This document shows positions 48,818 to 59,570 of a stretch of 64,000 nt of DNA, one piece after another. Within the stretch, counting starts at the first letter, position 1, and every line of letters begins with the position of its first letter. The DNA lies in assembly GCA_973895155.1 (NCBI GenBank), contig OZ316892.1, positions 17,236,001 through 17,300,000 of the forward strand. The letters run 5' to 3'. A model generated the notes under the pieces. The model was not told the origin of the DNA. It saw only the letters and a list, made by a program, of their open reading frames with translations, and searched no databases. The position numbers were made by a program, and so were the translations under genes. This DNA is from Marsupella aquatica. Lineage: Eukaryota; Marchantiophyta.

Positions 48818-49050
48818 TTGGTTTATGTTCTGGCAAACTTGGGTCTGAGCAGGCCGCAGCATCAAGGACTTGGGCAGAGTTGTGACAGCAAGTGAAGGGT
48901 GCCAGAACATAAACCAGAAATCGATGACACAAAGTTGATTGGGCTGGAGCGGGTGACAAAATGCGAGAGCCTTGTTTTATGTTTTGACAAACTTGGATTG
49001 GAGCGAGCGGCAACATCAGGGGTTGGGTCAGGTAGGGTACAGGGTGCCAG
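48818..49050. repeat. ~150-bp duplication with internal 16-bp inverted repeat
   Basis: Two diverged copies of TTTATGTT.TG.CAAACTTGG.T..GAGC start near 48834 and 48976, each continuing to a GGGTGCCAG block. GGTTTATGTTCTGGCA (about 48832) recurs inverted as TGCCAGAACATAAACC (about 48900). Confidence 0.65.
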
Positions 49051-49615
49051 GAAAATGGGGGAGCATTAACGCGTTGTATATTTAATGCGGGATTCAAAGT
49101 GACACTGAATTTTTTTTGTCATTTTGGTCAAGTCATTTATCATAGAATGCCAAGAGGTCAATTTTATTAGATTAGTTCTGTTGTAATAATATGAAATATT
49201 CCTTGGAAGTAATAATATGAAATATTAATGCTTGTGTTTTTTTTTATGTCTTGCAAGTGAAAAACTACAGATTATTTTAGGACTAATAATCAAGTTATAA
49301 GTCTAAAACTCATATGGACAACCAAAATGTGGTCCACTGGAAATTATATTAAGACCATAATCAGCAAGTTATAAGCACAAAACTCACATTGGACCACTAA
49401 AACGTTGAGTTCACATGTTTATCTTGGCTTCATTTCCCTCAGGCTTACCATTCGAAAATACATATATATATAGGAGCATTTCTCTCAGGCTTACCATGCA
49501 AAAAACATAGGAGCACTGGCCCATGTCCCTCACAGGGAAGAAGATTTCAAGAGCGGCGAGAGATGATCTCCAATCCTCGTTTGTCTTTTTTATCGTGTGG
49601 GCTCGGTTCGCTTGA

Positions 49616-50871
49616 AGCTCGCGCCGAATCGAGCTCAGCAACTTTCTCTCCAACTGGCCAGCCCAGCGAAATTCACCATCGCCTCCTCGTCCTCGGCAAC
49701 TCGTTCAGGCAACTGGCCTGGCCGGCCCAGTTGCGCGACATCAGCGTCTCCTCCTCGTCCTCACAATGCAACTCAGAGCTGGAGTGGAATGGTAGCAGTG
49801 CTGTCCTGTAGCATAAGTTATTAGAACTACAGGAGCCCTGGCGGTGATGATGAATCTGGGTCCGGGAGAAGGGGACCCTCCTCGGCTTACAACCTGATTC
49901 ATGTCGTGAGGAGTCAACTCGGCGTCGCAGACGGCGGAGAAGTGCATCGAATGCGAGCTGTCTGTCGATCGAGCAAAGCGGGACTGTGAGGAAGGGAGCT
50001 TCTTCTCGAGCGAGAGAGACAAAGAGAAAGAGAGCAAGAGAGAGGAAGTTGAGAAGGACGTGAGGGGAATCTGCTGGGATTGCGTGTCTAGCCACGACCG
50101 TGAGACGTAGCTGACGAGACTAGACGAGCGTGGGAGATCGACAATGCAGTGAGAGCAATGATGGGTGGATGTGGAGGATTTCGAATGTGGTAGCTAGCCA
50201 TGGCCGGAGTGGTGCCTCGGCAGCCTCGGTGAGTAGACGGAGGAGGGTGTTTTCTGCGAGGCTAGAAGTCGAGGTGGTTAGATCATGACGGCGGCGAGTG
50301 TTGCCGGTTGTGGAGACAACTTGTGGGCGGATTTAGTTGATGTTGAATGTTGAGCAAGGTTTGCGGGATTGTTGTGGAGGAGTATCTTTATAGATGTTGT
50401 GTGAGGAGGGAGGATTGCAATTAGATGAGGTCTTTGTTTGCCCTCGTCTGACATACTTTCTGGTCTCTCTGTTCTGTCCCCTTAGTTTTGGTCACTTGTG
50501 ATCGCAGCTCAAGAAATGCTTTTGTGCTGAATCCCTTCTACATTCCCTCAACTTGGAGATGTCAGCCAAGGTTCGTTTTGTAGCGTAGATTTATAGTCCA
50601 ACCCTAGGACCTGTTTCCGGAATGGACTTTTCTCACGCTTGTACGAGGAAGGTGGGTAGGGCGGGAACTCGTGAAGCATTCCAGCCACCTTCCGTCTTAC
50701 CTTAATTGGGGAGGGGCACTACCGGTCCTTCCAAAGACAGGAAGCGAATCCGCTTATCAATGGTGAGCTCGAGGAGCCTTGTGAAAGGTATACTTCGCTA
50801 GCCAGAACACGATTCTCGTCTACGATTTTTGCACTGGGAGTTATTCAGTTCCTTTCCGTGGCTTTGTCTCT
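49616..50871 (+). promoter_or_regulatory. 5' flank of the PP2C gene
   Basis: Higher in G+C than the repeat DNA to its left. It should contain promoter and 5' UTR. Minus-strand open frames at 49673-50095 are Arg/Ser-rich and unrecognised. No core promoter element could be assigned. Confidence 0.35.
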
Positions 50872-52611
50872 ATGGGGTGCGCTCATGGAAAGGGTGTACA
50901 TACTCGTTCTCCAACAGTCATCGCCGATGAACATCATCCCCCAAGTATTGACAAGAAGACTGCTGGTTCACCGAAGATAGAAAAGGAATCTAGAAAAGCA
51001 GCTTCACCGATACCTCTCGAGGGGAGGAATGAGAAAGGTGTCGCAGATGTCGATGACACGTATCGACCAAGTCCTTTATCACGACCACTGTCTGGAGTAT
51101 CGGTAGGTCCGCAGTCCCCTTACTCCCCCGGTATGGATTTGGGAGACCTTCCTCGAATCTCGAAGGTGTCGAGCACTTTCATGCCAACTAGTGGATCTAA
51201 AGTCGTGAGCGTGCCAAATGAGAAGTACGAGATGCGGTACTCTTTCTTGACACAAAGAGGATACTATCCAGAAGCCTTGGACAAGGCGAATCAAGATAGC
51301 TTTTGTGTCCATACGCCTTTTGGAAACGACCCGAGCGATCACTTTTTCGGGGTATTCGATGGTCACGGGGAGTTTGGGACTCACTGCTCTCAGTTTGCTA
51401 GGAAACAGCTCTGCGACAATTTGCTTCGAAACCGTCATTTCAAGACGAATGCTCTTAAAGCATACCACCAAGCTTTCATAGGCACCAATCTGCAACTACA
51501 TCGGCACCATATTGATGACTCAATGAGTGGCACGACTGGAATCACCGTTCTCGTACGAGGCAGAACTCTCTACGTTGCAAATGTGGGAGATTCCAGGGCT
51601 GTTCTTGCTGAAAGGAAGGGAAAGAAGATCTATGCAGTTGATTTGTCCAATGATCAGACGCCCTTTCGCGCTGATGAGTGTGCTCGTGTAAGGTTGTGTG
51701 GCGCCAGGGTTCTGTCTCTAGATCAACTGGAAGGCTTGAAAAATCCAGACGTGCAGTGCTGGGGAGGAGAGGAGGACGATGACGGAGATCCCCCGCGCCT
51801 GTGGGTGCAAAATGGGATGTATCCAGGTACGGCCTTCACAAGAAGTTTAGGCGACACTGTCGCAGAGCAGATAGGTGTGATTGCCGTACCCGAAGTACTG
51901 ATAATGGAGCTTACACTCCGGAATCCCTTCTTCGTCATCGCCAGCGACGGAGTCTTCGAATTTCTTTCCAGCCAGGCCGTCGTAGACATGGTGGTGAAGT
52001 ATAAAGATCCTCAGGAAGCTTGCGCAGCAATTGTGGCGGAGTCCTATCGCCTGTGGTTGCAGAATGAAACGCGCACTGATGACATTACCGTCATTGTTGT
52101 ATTCATTGAGAATTTGGAGGACGAAGCTTTCAGCCTTGACAGGGTAGACGAAGATGATTCTGGTGCTGAGGAACTAGGGGAGAGCAAGAGGCGATATCCA
52201 AGCAAGGGTAGTCTGCTTGACATGAGGGATAGGAAACCGGTGGATATCCTTTCCCTCCAAACTCCAAACCTAGCTTCGGTGAAGGGCTTACCTGTAGACA
52301 CATTACTGTTAGGGGAACCTTTGAATGGAGTTGACGAAGGAATTTCTCCAATGCATTCTAGGGCATTGGACAAAGTGGACCCGAGTCACCTTTTACTGGA
52401 TGGCAAAGAAGATTTGAGGGGCACTAGGAAGCAGTTTCTCAATGATCTTAATGGTTCTCCACATAGGGAAGAAGGGTCCGGCGACTTATCGCCCTTATGT
52501 CTGAACTCTGAGTCGACTGCGGACTCCAAACGGGAATTCGCAAGTAGAGCAGATCCGCCATCATCGAAATCACAAGCCATCGCAGGCAACGGGGAAAAGC
52601 GGAGCGTCTGA
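50872..52611 (+). CDS. protein phosphatase 2C, PP2C-only relative of the plant PP2C/cNMP-binding/kinase fusion
   Basis: Mg/Mn-dependent Ser/Thr phosphatase, 579 residues, single exon. N-terminus MGCAHGK is a classic N-myristoylation (Gly2) and palmitoylation (Cys3) signal, so it is probably membrane-attached. PP2C domain about 120-412 with all metal and catalytic motifs: DKANQDSF, FGVFDGHG (161-166), SGTTGITV (219-226), GDSRAVL (239-245), FTRSLGD (322-328), ASDGVFEF (357-364), RTDDITVIVV (401-410). Sequence is very close to the phosphatase half of Arabidopsis At2g20050, where cyclic-nucleotide-binding and kinase domains follow. Here a tail of about 165 residues, acidic and Ser/Pro-rich and without a domain I know, ends at TGA 52609-52611. 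No cNMP-binding or kinase motif appears downstream in the window. Either a real PP2C-only protein or a truncated paralog; the intact domain favours a working gene. Confidence 0.93.
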   Translation: MGCAHGKGVHTRSPTVIADEHHPPSIDKKTAGSPKIEKESRKAASPIPLEGRNEKGVADVDDTYRPSPLSRPLSGVSVGPQSPYSPGMDLGDLPRISKVSSTFMPTSGSKVVSVPNEKYEMRYSFLTQRGYYPEALDKANQDSFCVHTPFGNDPSDHFFGVFDGHGEFGTHCSQFARKQLCDNLLRNRHFKTNALKAYHQAFIGTNLQLHRHHIDDSMSGTTGITVLVRGRTLYVANVGDSRAVLAERKGKKIYAVDLSNDQTPFRADECARVRLCGARVLSLDQLEGLKNPDVQCWGGEEDDDGDPPRLWVQNGMYPGTAFTRSLGDTVAEQIGVIAVPEVLIMELTLRNPFFVIASDGVFEFLSSQAVVDMVVKYKDPQEACAAIVAESYRLWLQNETRTDDITVIVVFIENLEDEAFSLDRVDEDDSGAEELGESKRRYPSKGSLLDMRDRKPVDILSLQTPNLASVKGLPVDTLLLGEPLNGVDEGISPMHSRALDKVDPSHLLLDGKEDLRGTRKQFLNDLNGSPHREEGSGDLSPLCLNSESTADSKREFASRADPPSSKSQAIAGNGEKRSV

Positions 52612-54389
52612 TGAAGGGATATTTTGGAAAGCATCCACGGACCCGTTTACAGGAACGTTGGTGAAAACTGAGTCGTTCGTTGTTGAGAGCTACGTACAGA
52701 CAAGGGTCAGAAGGATTGCAGTCAAGGGTGTATGGAAAGATTGGTCTCGTTTACCTGTAAGTGGAGATTTGTCCCCAGGCACACGTACGGCGTGGTTTAA
52801 AGCGTCATTCCTTGTGTCGAAGAGCAGCACGGGACATATCATTCCGCTCGTGACGAGAGTTTTGTGCAACCTGACGATGTACATATCCCGATAGGACTTT
52901 TAGTGTCGACCACCAGACAATTCTACCTCTCTGACGGACGCAACCCTGTATTTTTTTTGTGTTGGTATGGCTGGTTACTGTGATTTTAGACAAGTCAATG
53001 ATACTCCTTGCAGATAAATTATGAGGCGGAAAGAGGTATTCATGCCGGAGGAAAAGGGAGTTTTCTCAGTTAACTTTTTCAGAGTATAATTGGGTAGTTC
53101 TTGCAGGCACTTATAATGTAAGTAGTGTTTGGGTGCGCGATTTGCAACTACATCTCTATGTCGTGTAGTTCGGAGTGGTGAGCTTCATCGTCTCCGCTGC
53201 TGGGCTCGCTTGTTTCTTTTCAAGGTCAGATTAATTATGGTAGTCGGGAACGATTTGTTGATGTATAAAACGATGCCTATCCGGAAGAGTCAGACGTGCA
53301 AGATTGAATACGAGCCATTCTTTTTGTGATGTGAAATGTTACCACACACGTTTCCATCCTCTGTTGCTATTTGTCTGAGCTGGTTCGGCATGCTGTGGAG
53401 TCTCATTCTACAACGATCATGCATCAATGGACTTCTGATTCTTTCTTATCCATGTTGCGTTTATTAATGTAGTACCACTATCGTTGCAATCTCAACAACC
53501 ACATCCTGGTAAGTCATGAACCCAGCTCGAGAGGCTGGTGGTGGGGCAGGATGTCCATTACCTGATCCTCTCGTAGACTGAAGGATTGTTCATTCGTGTC
53601 TGCGTTTGAAGTGACAAACAATTGTTGTTGAATTGTGACGGGAAAAAGCAAAGAGGAAAGTCTGGTACTGCACTTGAGTAGTGAACCCATTTCGGTTCTA
53701 GCTTCGAGGACTGAAATGCCTCCCCATTGCTTTCTGTGTTAAACTTGCTTTCTACTTCCGAAATCAACGATGCAGATGCAGATGCAGATGCAGATTCAGA
53801 GACTCAGAAACAGACAATATTCCTGAAGTACTTTTCACTTGGTTGTTGTGCAATGTTTGATTGAAGAGTGTACAGCTCTGCGGTTCACTGGGCAGTGCTT
53901 TATCATACAGAAATCGCAGCATCACTCTTTGACCCGAGTGCATTAAATTGATTGGGATGTTTCTGGTACTGCATGTCCAGTTTCTGACCTGAATAAAATC
54001 GTTTGGGATGTTCCTGGATGGAATGTCTGGTCTGTTTCCGGGCATCTGAAACCGGCACTTCTGTATTGATCAGGAGAATCTGTGCAATAATAGTGTGACT
54101 TTAGTTCGTTGTTATGAATCCCACTAAGGATAAGAGGTGCGAATGGCTTCCTTTTGCAACATTGTGCTGAGCTGGAAGTCACCCCAAGTGCTTTATAAAG
54201 TAAGGTACAATTGCTTTTTATCACTGGGATGGAGCACCACTGCTGAAACCATGACAGATGGTTTGGATCATCCGACGGGAAGACTGAGCTTAGCTTTGAT
54301 AGTATGTGTGCGACAAGCCTACAGTCACTTTATACCTTCACTTAATACCTTTTTTATCATTCCGGGTGGGGTGGTACAAGTCCTTGCTT
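52612..54389. other. 3' flank of PP2C and intergenic DNA
   Basis: Includes the probable PP2C 3' UTR. Checked in all frames for the missing kinase half of the PP2C family (HxDLKPxN-like, DFG and APE motifs, cNMP phosphate-binding cassette): none seen. A GATGCA hexanucleotide repeat lies at 53769-53795 (4.5 units). Confidence 0.5.
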
Positions 54390-55390
54390 TCTCCTTTTAT
54401 TGGGTCTCCTGCCTTTTGGGAGGGACCCAGTTTGGCTTGTTTTCTCTCCTTTCCTTTATGAGGTCTCCTGGCTTTGGAATAATTGTTTCCGTGTTTGCGT
54501 GTGTTTTTGCTTGTTTTTGCTTGTTTGCTCCCTTTTTTTTTTTTTGGGTTTGTTTTGTTTCTATTACTAGGTCTCCTGTAGTTGGGATCTTATTTTCCAG
54601 TTTGGCTTTTTTTGGCTTGTTTTATCTCCTTTACTGCCATCTTCCCTTGAACAAAATGCCAAGGCCTTGTTTTTGAATAGTAGACCATGGGACGTTCTAT
54701 TAAATAGTGTGCCTTAGGCATTGTATTTAAGTTTTGCCATCTTCCCTTGAAAATAATGCCAAGGCCTTGTTTTTGAATAGTGGGCCATGGGAAGCTTTTT
54801 TAAATAGTTTGCCTCAGGCATTGTATTTAAGTTTTGACTATGTTCTCATTTTTTGTACATGAAGGGTGTTATGTTTGAAAATGGATGTTGTATTCAAATA
54901 TTAGTTTTGTATTTGAATATTATCATTGTCATATGATTCATGAATATTTACTGTTTGTGCTCAATGTGAAACAGCTAAGGGTTAAATCTCAAACACAACA
55001 ACTTGAACACAACACCAGTTTTTGAACACAACATCCTGGCAATGTGCTAAAATGATGTTGTGTTTGAAGAAAAACTATTTTTTCTTATGGAGACCCTAAA
55101 ATTTCCAGGCGCTGTGATTGGGGGAAGACGGTAGGTCTCGTGTGGTTGGGATCTTCTTTTCCACTTTGATTCTTTGGGGCTTATTTTCTCCCCTTTGCTA
55201 GGGGTCTACTGAATCTGTTTTCTCTCTTTTCCAGTTTGGGTGTTTGTTGGCTTGTTTTCTCCCTTCTGGCTTGTCTTCTATCCTTGACTGTCTCCTCTAG
55301 TTGGTATCTTATTTTCCAGCATGGCTCTTATTTGACTTTCCATCTTAGTTATTGCTTCTTGTTTTCTTCCTTTATTGTGACTCCCAGATC
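54390..55390. repeat. degenerate ~90-bp repeats and a 100-bp tandem duplication
   Basis: T/C-rich modules with the order GGTCTCCTG.AGTTGGGATCTT.TTTTCCAGTTTGGCTT..GGCTTGTTTTCTCTCC recur near 54390, 54560, 55130, 55215 and 55290. Between them, 54636-54735 and 54736-54835 form a direct 100-bp duplication (GCCATCTTCCCTTGAA start). Part of that unit (GAATAGTGGGCCATGGG...AAATAGT) also occurs at 62185-62245. Confidence 0.7.
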
Positions 55391-55584
55391 TTTCTAGTGT
55401 GGTTCTTTTTGTTCCTTGGTTGTGTGATATATGTTGTTCTATAAGTTCATTTTACCACTTTGGGTAGTGAGATATAGTGTTTTCTAAGTTCAGTTTCTCG
55501 TTGTGGGGTGGGAATACAACTGAAAGTTCCATGAAACTATGACAGGAGGTTTGAATCTCACGGTGCAAAGCAGCTATTCCTTTT

Positions 55585-55790
55585 TTTGTGAAGATTTGGC
55601 AAAATCTGATACTCTGGGACCTGCAGTTAATGATACAAAGGGGACAATTTTTGGGAGAAAATTGTGTGGAGAAAACTACACCTATTGGCTTGTTGTTGCT
55701 TCAGTCTAAGGGTATTTACAAGATCATGTGGTCGAGATTAGGCCACAGATCTGAAGGTATCAGTACGTATCTCACGTGGGAACTGCTGGA
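55585..55790 (+). pseudogene. possible decayed Copia gag fragment
   Basis: One frame reads GRKLCGENYTYWLVVASV followed by a stop and YLQDH, which resembles the L-x-G-x-NY-x-x-W motif near the N-terminus of Copia gag. No LTR or other domain accompanies it. It may be coincidence. Confidence 0.25.
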
Positions 55791-56080
55791 AACTCCTTCC
55801 TCCATGCTGCTACCATTAGCCACTGTCCCAACTCAAAAAATAAAAGAGCAAACTGGCTGGTGGGAAGATCTGCATAGCTTTAGGGTGCAACATCAGTCTC
55901 AACCAAAAATAAGAAACATCAGCCTCAAGACACACAAGTTCAGCATGACAGAATGACATTTTGCATGGATTGTATGGAATGTTACATGTATTTCATGGAC
56001 ATAGAGGTACCAAGGGAAAGTTTCTACCACAAAGAATCCCCTCTTTGTCTTCAATGAAATTGAACCTCTCCTAACGACAT

Positions 56081-56394
56081 GAAAACCCACTTCATTCAAA
56101 ATACTCCATTTGATCTTTGTCCTCTCATCTCCATATTCAAACTTAATTTCAATGTGCAACTCTTCATCCTTCCAACAGTCACAATATCAAGCTTTTGTGA
56201 CCAAGGGTTTCTCAAACTTATTTAGGTTCCCCAATTGTAGAAAACCCACTTCATTCAGAATACTCCATTTAATCGTCATACTCTCATTTCCATATTCTAA
56301 CATTCCAACCTGCAACTCTTCATTGCTCCAACTAGTCAAATAAAATCAAATGTACTTGACCAAGGGTTTCTCGAACTAATCTAGGTTCCCCAAT
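56081..56394. repeat. ~157-bp tandem duplication
   Basis: Units 56081-56239 and 56240-56394, both starting AAAACCCACTTCATTCA.AATACTCCATTT and ending GGTTCCCCAATT. Clearly diverged, so not recent. Confidence 0.8.
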
Positions 56395-56423
56395 TAACCA
56401 CAAGTAGTTATAATTGTCTTTCC

Positions 56424-56807
56424 GTGAGTGCTTAAAAGTGTTTTTAATCAGTCCAACCCTAACTATAATTAGTGGCAGACCATATCAATTGTCAAAGTAG
56501 CAATGCATGTTTGAGTGCTTAAAAGTGTTTTTAATCAGTCAAACGGTAACTAAAATTAGTGGCAAACCATATCAATTGTCAAAGTAGCGATGTACTGTAG
56601 TACTTTTCGTGAGTGCTTAAAAGTGTTTTTAGTCAGTCCAACCGTAACTAAAATTAGTGGCAAACCATATCAATTGTCAAAGTACCAATGTACTGTACTA
56701 CTGTAGTACTTTTCGTGAGTGCTTAAAAGTGTTTTTAATCAGTCCAACCGTAACTAAAATTAGTGGCAAACCATATCAATTGTCAAAGTAGCAATGTACT
56801 GCAGTAC
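56424..56807. repeat. four-unit tandem repeat, 88-106 bp
   Basis: Units 56424-56511, 56512-56608, 56609-56714 and 56715-56807. Each has GAGTGCTTAAAAGTGTTTTTA.TCAGTC, TAACTA.AATTAGTGGCA.ACCATATC and AATTGTCAAAGTA. Length varies through GTACTGTAGTAC-type palindromic insertions at unit ends. The last unit ends about 350 bp before the LSM5 start codon. Confidence 0.92.
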
Positions 56808-57159
56808 ATGTCAAACCAGGACAAGCTAGGAACGATAGATGTAGTGTAGTCCATAAATTTGCCAATCGAGCTCCTGTGTAAAACTAGGAAGAAATCGATG
56901 CTTCGGACAGTTCGGAGGCTAGCAAAGGCCTGGGAAGAAAACCAGATTCATCGTACCGTATGCGATCGACACTAGCTTCTGAAAAGCTTCACCAGATGTG
57001 ATGGATTGTACAGTGTAAAGCCCATTTTCGAAACTGCAGCTGACGGAACGGTGCGGAACTGCAAATGCTCGTAGCCTTCGAGTGTTCTTTGGGCGTTCAC
57101 TCACTCATTCCTTCCTTCGACTCGACTGCGAGTGCGCGAATAGAGTAGACCACTTCGTC

Positions 57160-58262
57160 ATGGCACACAATCCGTCCCACCTCATGCCTTCAGGTGGATA
57201 TGACTAACTGACTGACTGACTGACTGACTTCCTTCTCTGGCCCGTTTTGGTTTGGAATCACTGCGAGGATTCGTTTCGAACATGTGTCCGGGTGTTCTTT
57301 TCGTAATCCTCGCCGCGCTGGCTTGCAGAATTGATCGACCGATGCATAGGGTCAAAAATTTGGGTGATCATGAAGGGAGATAAGGAGCTCGTTGGCACTC
57401 TCAGAGGTTTCGACGTTTACGTGAACATGGTGCTCGAGGACGTGACCGAGTAGTATGTTCTGGCTCCACTCTGTTTGGCCCGTGTTCCTTCGCTTCGGTC
57501 CATCTCTGGCTCCGTGTTGCTTCAGAGTAGAGAATAGGTTCTTTTCTACTGTTGCCTCTCTCATAAGTGGAAGTGGTGTGGTAATCATGCGATGAGGCAA
57601 TAAACGAATGTTGTCTGTCAGCCCGCTGAGCAAATGAAAACATTTTTGGCTGCTCTGTTTGGTCAGTGAAATCACAGCAGAAGGGCGCCGAATAACGAAG
57701 CTCGATCAAATTCTTCTCAACGGAAATAACATTGCCATTGTAAGTGCTGTATTTGTAAACCAAGTTTACGGTTTAGGGTTTGGGGTTTATGCCTGTCTCA
57801 TCTTTGGAATTTTATCGTACACCCATGGGTTAACAGTCGAGTAGAGCCTGTATGCAAGAGGCGAAGGATATTTTTGGTTAGGTCAAGACTTACGATAGCG
57901 TTTGGATATATATTCTTTAAAACTCACCTATTTTCATGTGATTCGTACCTGCCAATATTTTTCGAGCATTGCCTACTAAGAACTTTCTTCTCCATGAAGA
58001 TGGAATCGGAAGTATATACTAATGAAAACTGTTAAACTTTGTACATGGAAGTCTACTGTCCGGATAGTTGAATAAATTGTCACTTTCATAGCTTAACATC
58101 TTAGTTATTCTTCGGCAAAAAATGTATCTTGTTGCCAAATCGTATGATGCAAAGGAATGTAAAGTCTACAAGACCCAAAAACAACAGCTCGCAACAATGC
58201 CAGATATTCTGATGTACCCTAAATGTGTGGTGCAGCTTGTGCCTGGAGGAGGACCAGAGTGA
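57160..58262 (+). CDS. LSM5: U6 snRNA-associated Sm-like protein LSM5
   Basis: Subunit of the LSM1-7 (cytoplasmic mRNA decapping) and LSM2-8 (nuclear U6 snRNA) rings. Four exons in phase: 57160-57193, 57329-57452, 57667-57739, 58236-58262; 85 residues, the usual length. Start [11 protein letters not shown] then [19 protein letters not shown]; Sm1 motif with [13 protein letters not shown] (residues 38-50); Sm2 motif [13 protein letters not shown] (69-81); last exon codes only LVPGGGPE. Nearly every conserved LSM5 position is kept, including the [10 protein letters not shown] loop. Start ATG is the first in frame with the family N-terminus. Intron 1 has an (ACTG)n run (57206-57228); intron 3 begins near a telo-box-like GTTTAGGGTTTGGGG (57770). 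Confidence 0.95.
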
Positions 58263-59570
58263 CCGCGAGTTTCAATGTCTGGGTTTGAGAACAACAAATT
58301 CTGGTTCCTTACGTCATCCGTTTAATCGCACTTGCAAGTTTTTTAAAGAATGATAGCCTACTCAAACTTAAACAAGTTTATGGACCCAGCGCTCTATTGT
58401 AGTCAAGAGATCTAGTAGCTCCACGTTTCTGCAATGAATAGAAGATCCTCAGCCTTCCTAGTGGACCATGCTTGTGCTGACCAAGTGCGTCCAGACGTTC
58501 AATTGATACGATGGAATTACTTACATGTTTGTGTGCTCTAACTACAAAACACGTCCGTAGTGATTATCAAAAGCATATCACGACGTTTTTGCAGAGTTCC
58601 CATTAGAGGGAAACTGGACAATATCTGTGTCATCGCATGCCTCCTATCGGGAAACTAGCTTCTGAGAAGTGTGAAGATGGACTGACTCAGTCAGCCAGCT
58701 GAAGGGTGTATGTTGTTAGTGATCCAAATTGATTTTTGATTTTCTGTGGTGACAAATCAAATCCTAAGTACAGGCCACCCTTAAGTCTGCACGCGTGTCA
58801 CATAGCAATGCAATTAGAGGCTTAAGTTAGACATTGAGCTGCTACAGAAAAGAACATGAGTTCCTATCGAGTGGTGCCCTATGAGTGAGGAAGACCATAG
58901 CGTTTCTAAGGCCATGCACTGCATGTTTGTAACTCCGTAGCCGTGCTTTGGACTTTTCTGGTATGCCCATAACCAGATTATTGTGCCCCATCTATCCATT
59001 GAATGTTTTCCTTCTAGGTCAGACTGTAGATCACCTCCCAATGCACGTTTCTGCAAAATTATCTGCAGTCCATTGCAGGACCTATACGTGCAATCATTCT
59101 ATTTTTTAAAATCTTTTGAGGAGGTTCTAGAATACTTCCACTGGCTGTTGAGTTGCGGGTGCCTGTATTATATAGTTTGTCGTTGAATTCTGTTTGTACG
59201 CATGTAGATGCCCTTTTTGTGCTTGAGTATCCATATCTAGGTTATTTGCTATGCCCATTGGTTGCACGAACGTTGTTACTCTGCTGGTAAGTATTACAAT
59301 GGAGGAGCGTACATAGGCAGTGTAAGAGTCTGATACCTCTCTAATTGAGATTTGCTTGACCTCATCATTAGAGTAAAGGTACGCTACCACCCCGCCGTGT
59401 GAAGAATCATGAGAAATATGTTGTTGTCTATCATCGTTGTGACGGTAGCTGATGCATCTGATCCGGATGAGTAAGTGATTTTTTCATTTCCTTTTTTACT
59501 TTTGCTTTCGTTATGTTTTTGGAGAGAAATATAACAATGGGGGTATGGATAAGAAAACATTGAATAAAAT
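58263..59570. other. intergenic between convergent LSM5 and oxidoreductase genes
   Basis: Should hold the 3' UTRs of both genes. Short open frames only. No repeat family recognised here. Confidence 0.4.

Noticed and set aside
51079-51495. 138-codon minus-strand frame
   Set aside because: Antisense shadow of the PP2C gene; no domain and no independent context.
54137-54676. 179-codon plus-strand hydrophobic frame
   Set aside because: Phe/Leu/Ser-rich translation of a T/C-rich repeat array; not membrane-protein evidence.
56424-56807. CRISPR-like repeat spacing
   Set aside because: Eukaryotic nuclear context; the units are full-length tandem repeats without unique spacers.
57401-57763. 120-codon minus-strand frame
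   Set aside because: Covers LSM5 exons and an intron in antisense; the plus-strand LSM5 model explains the conservation.
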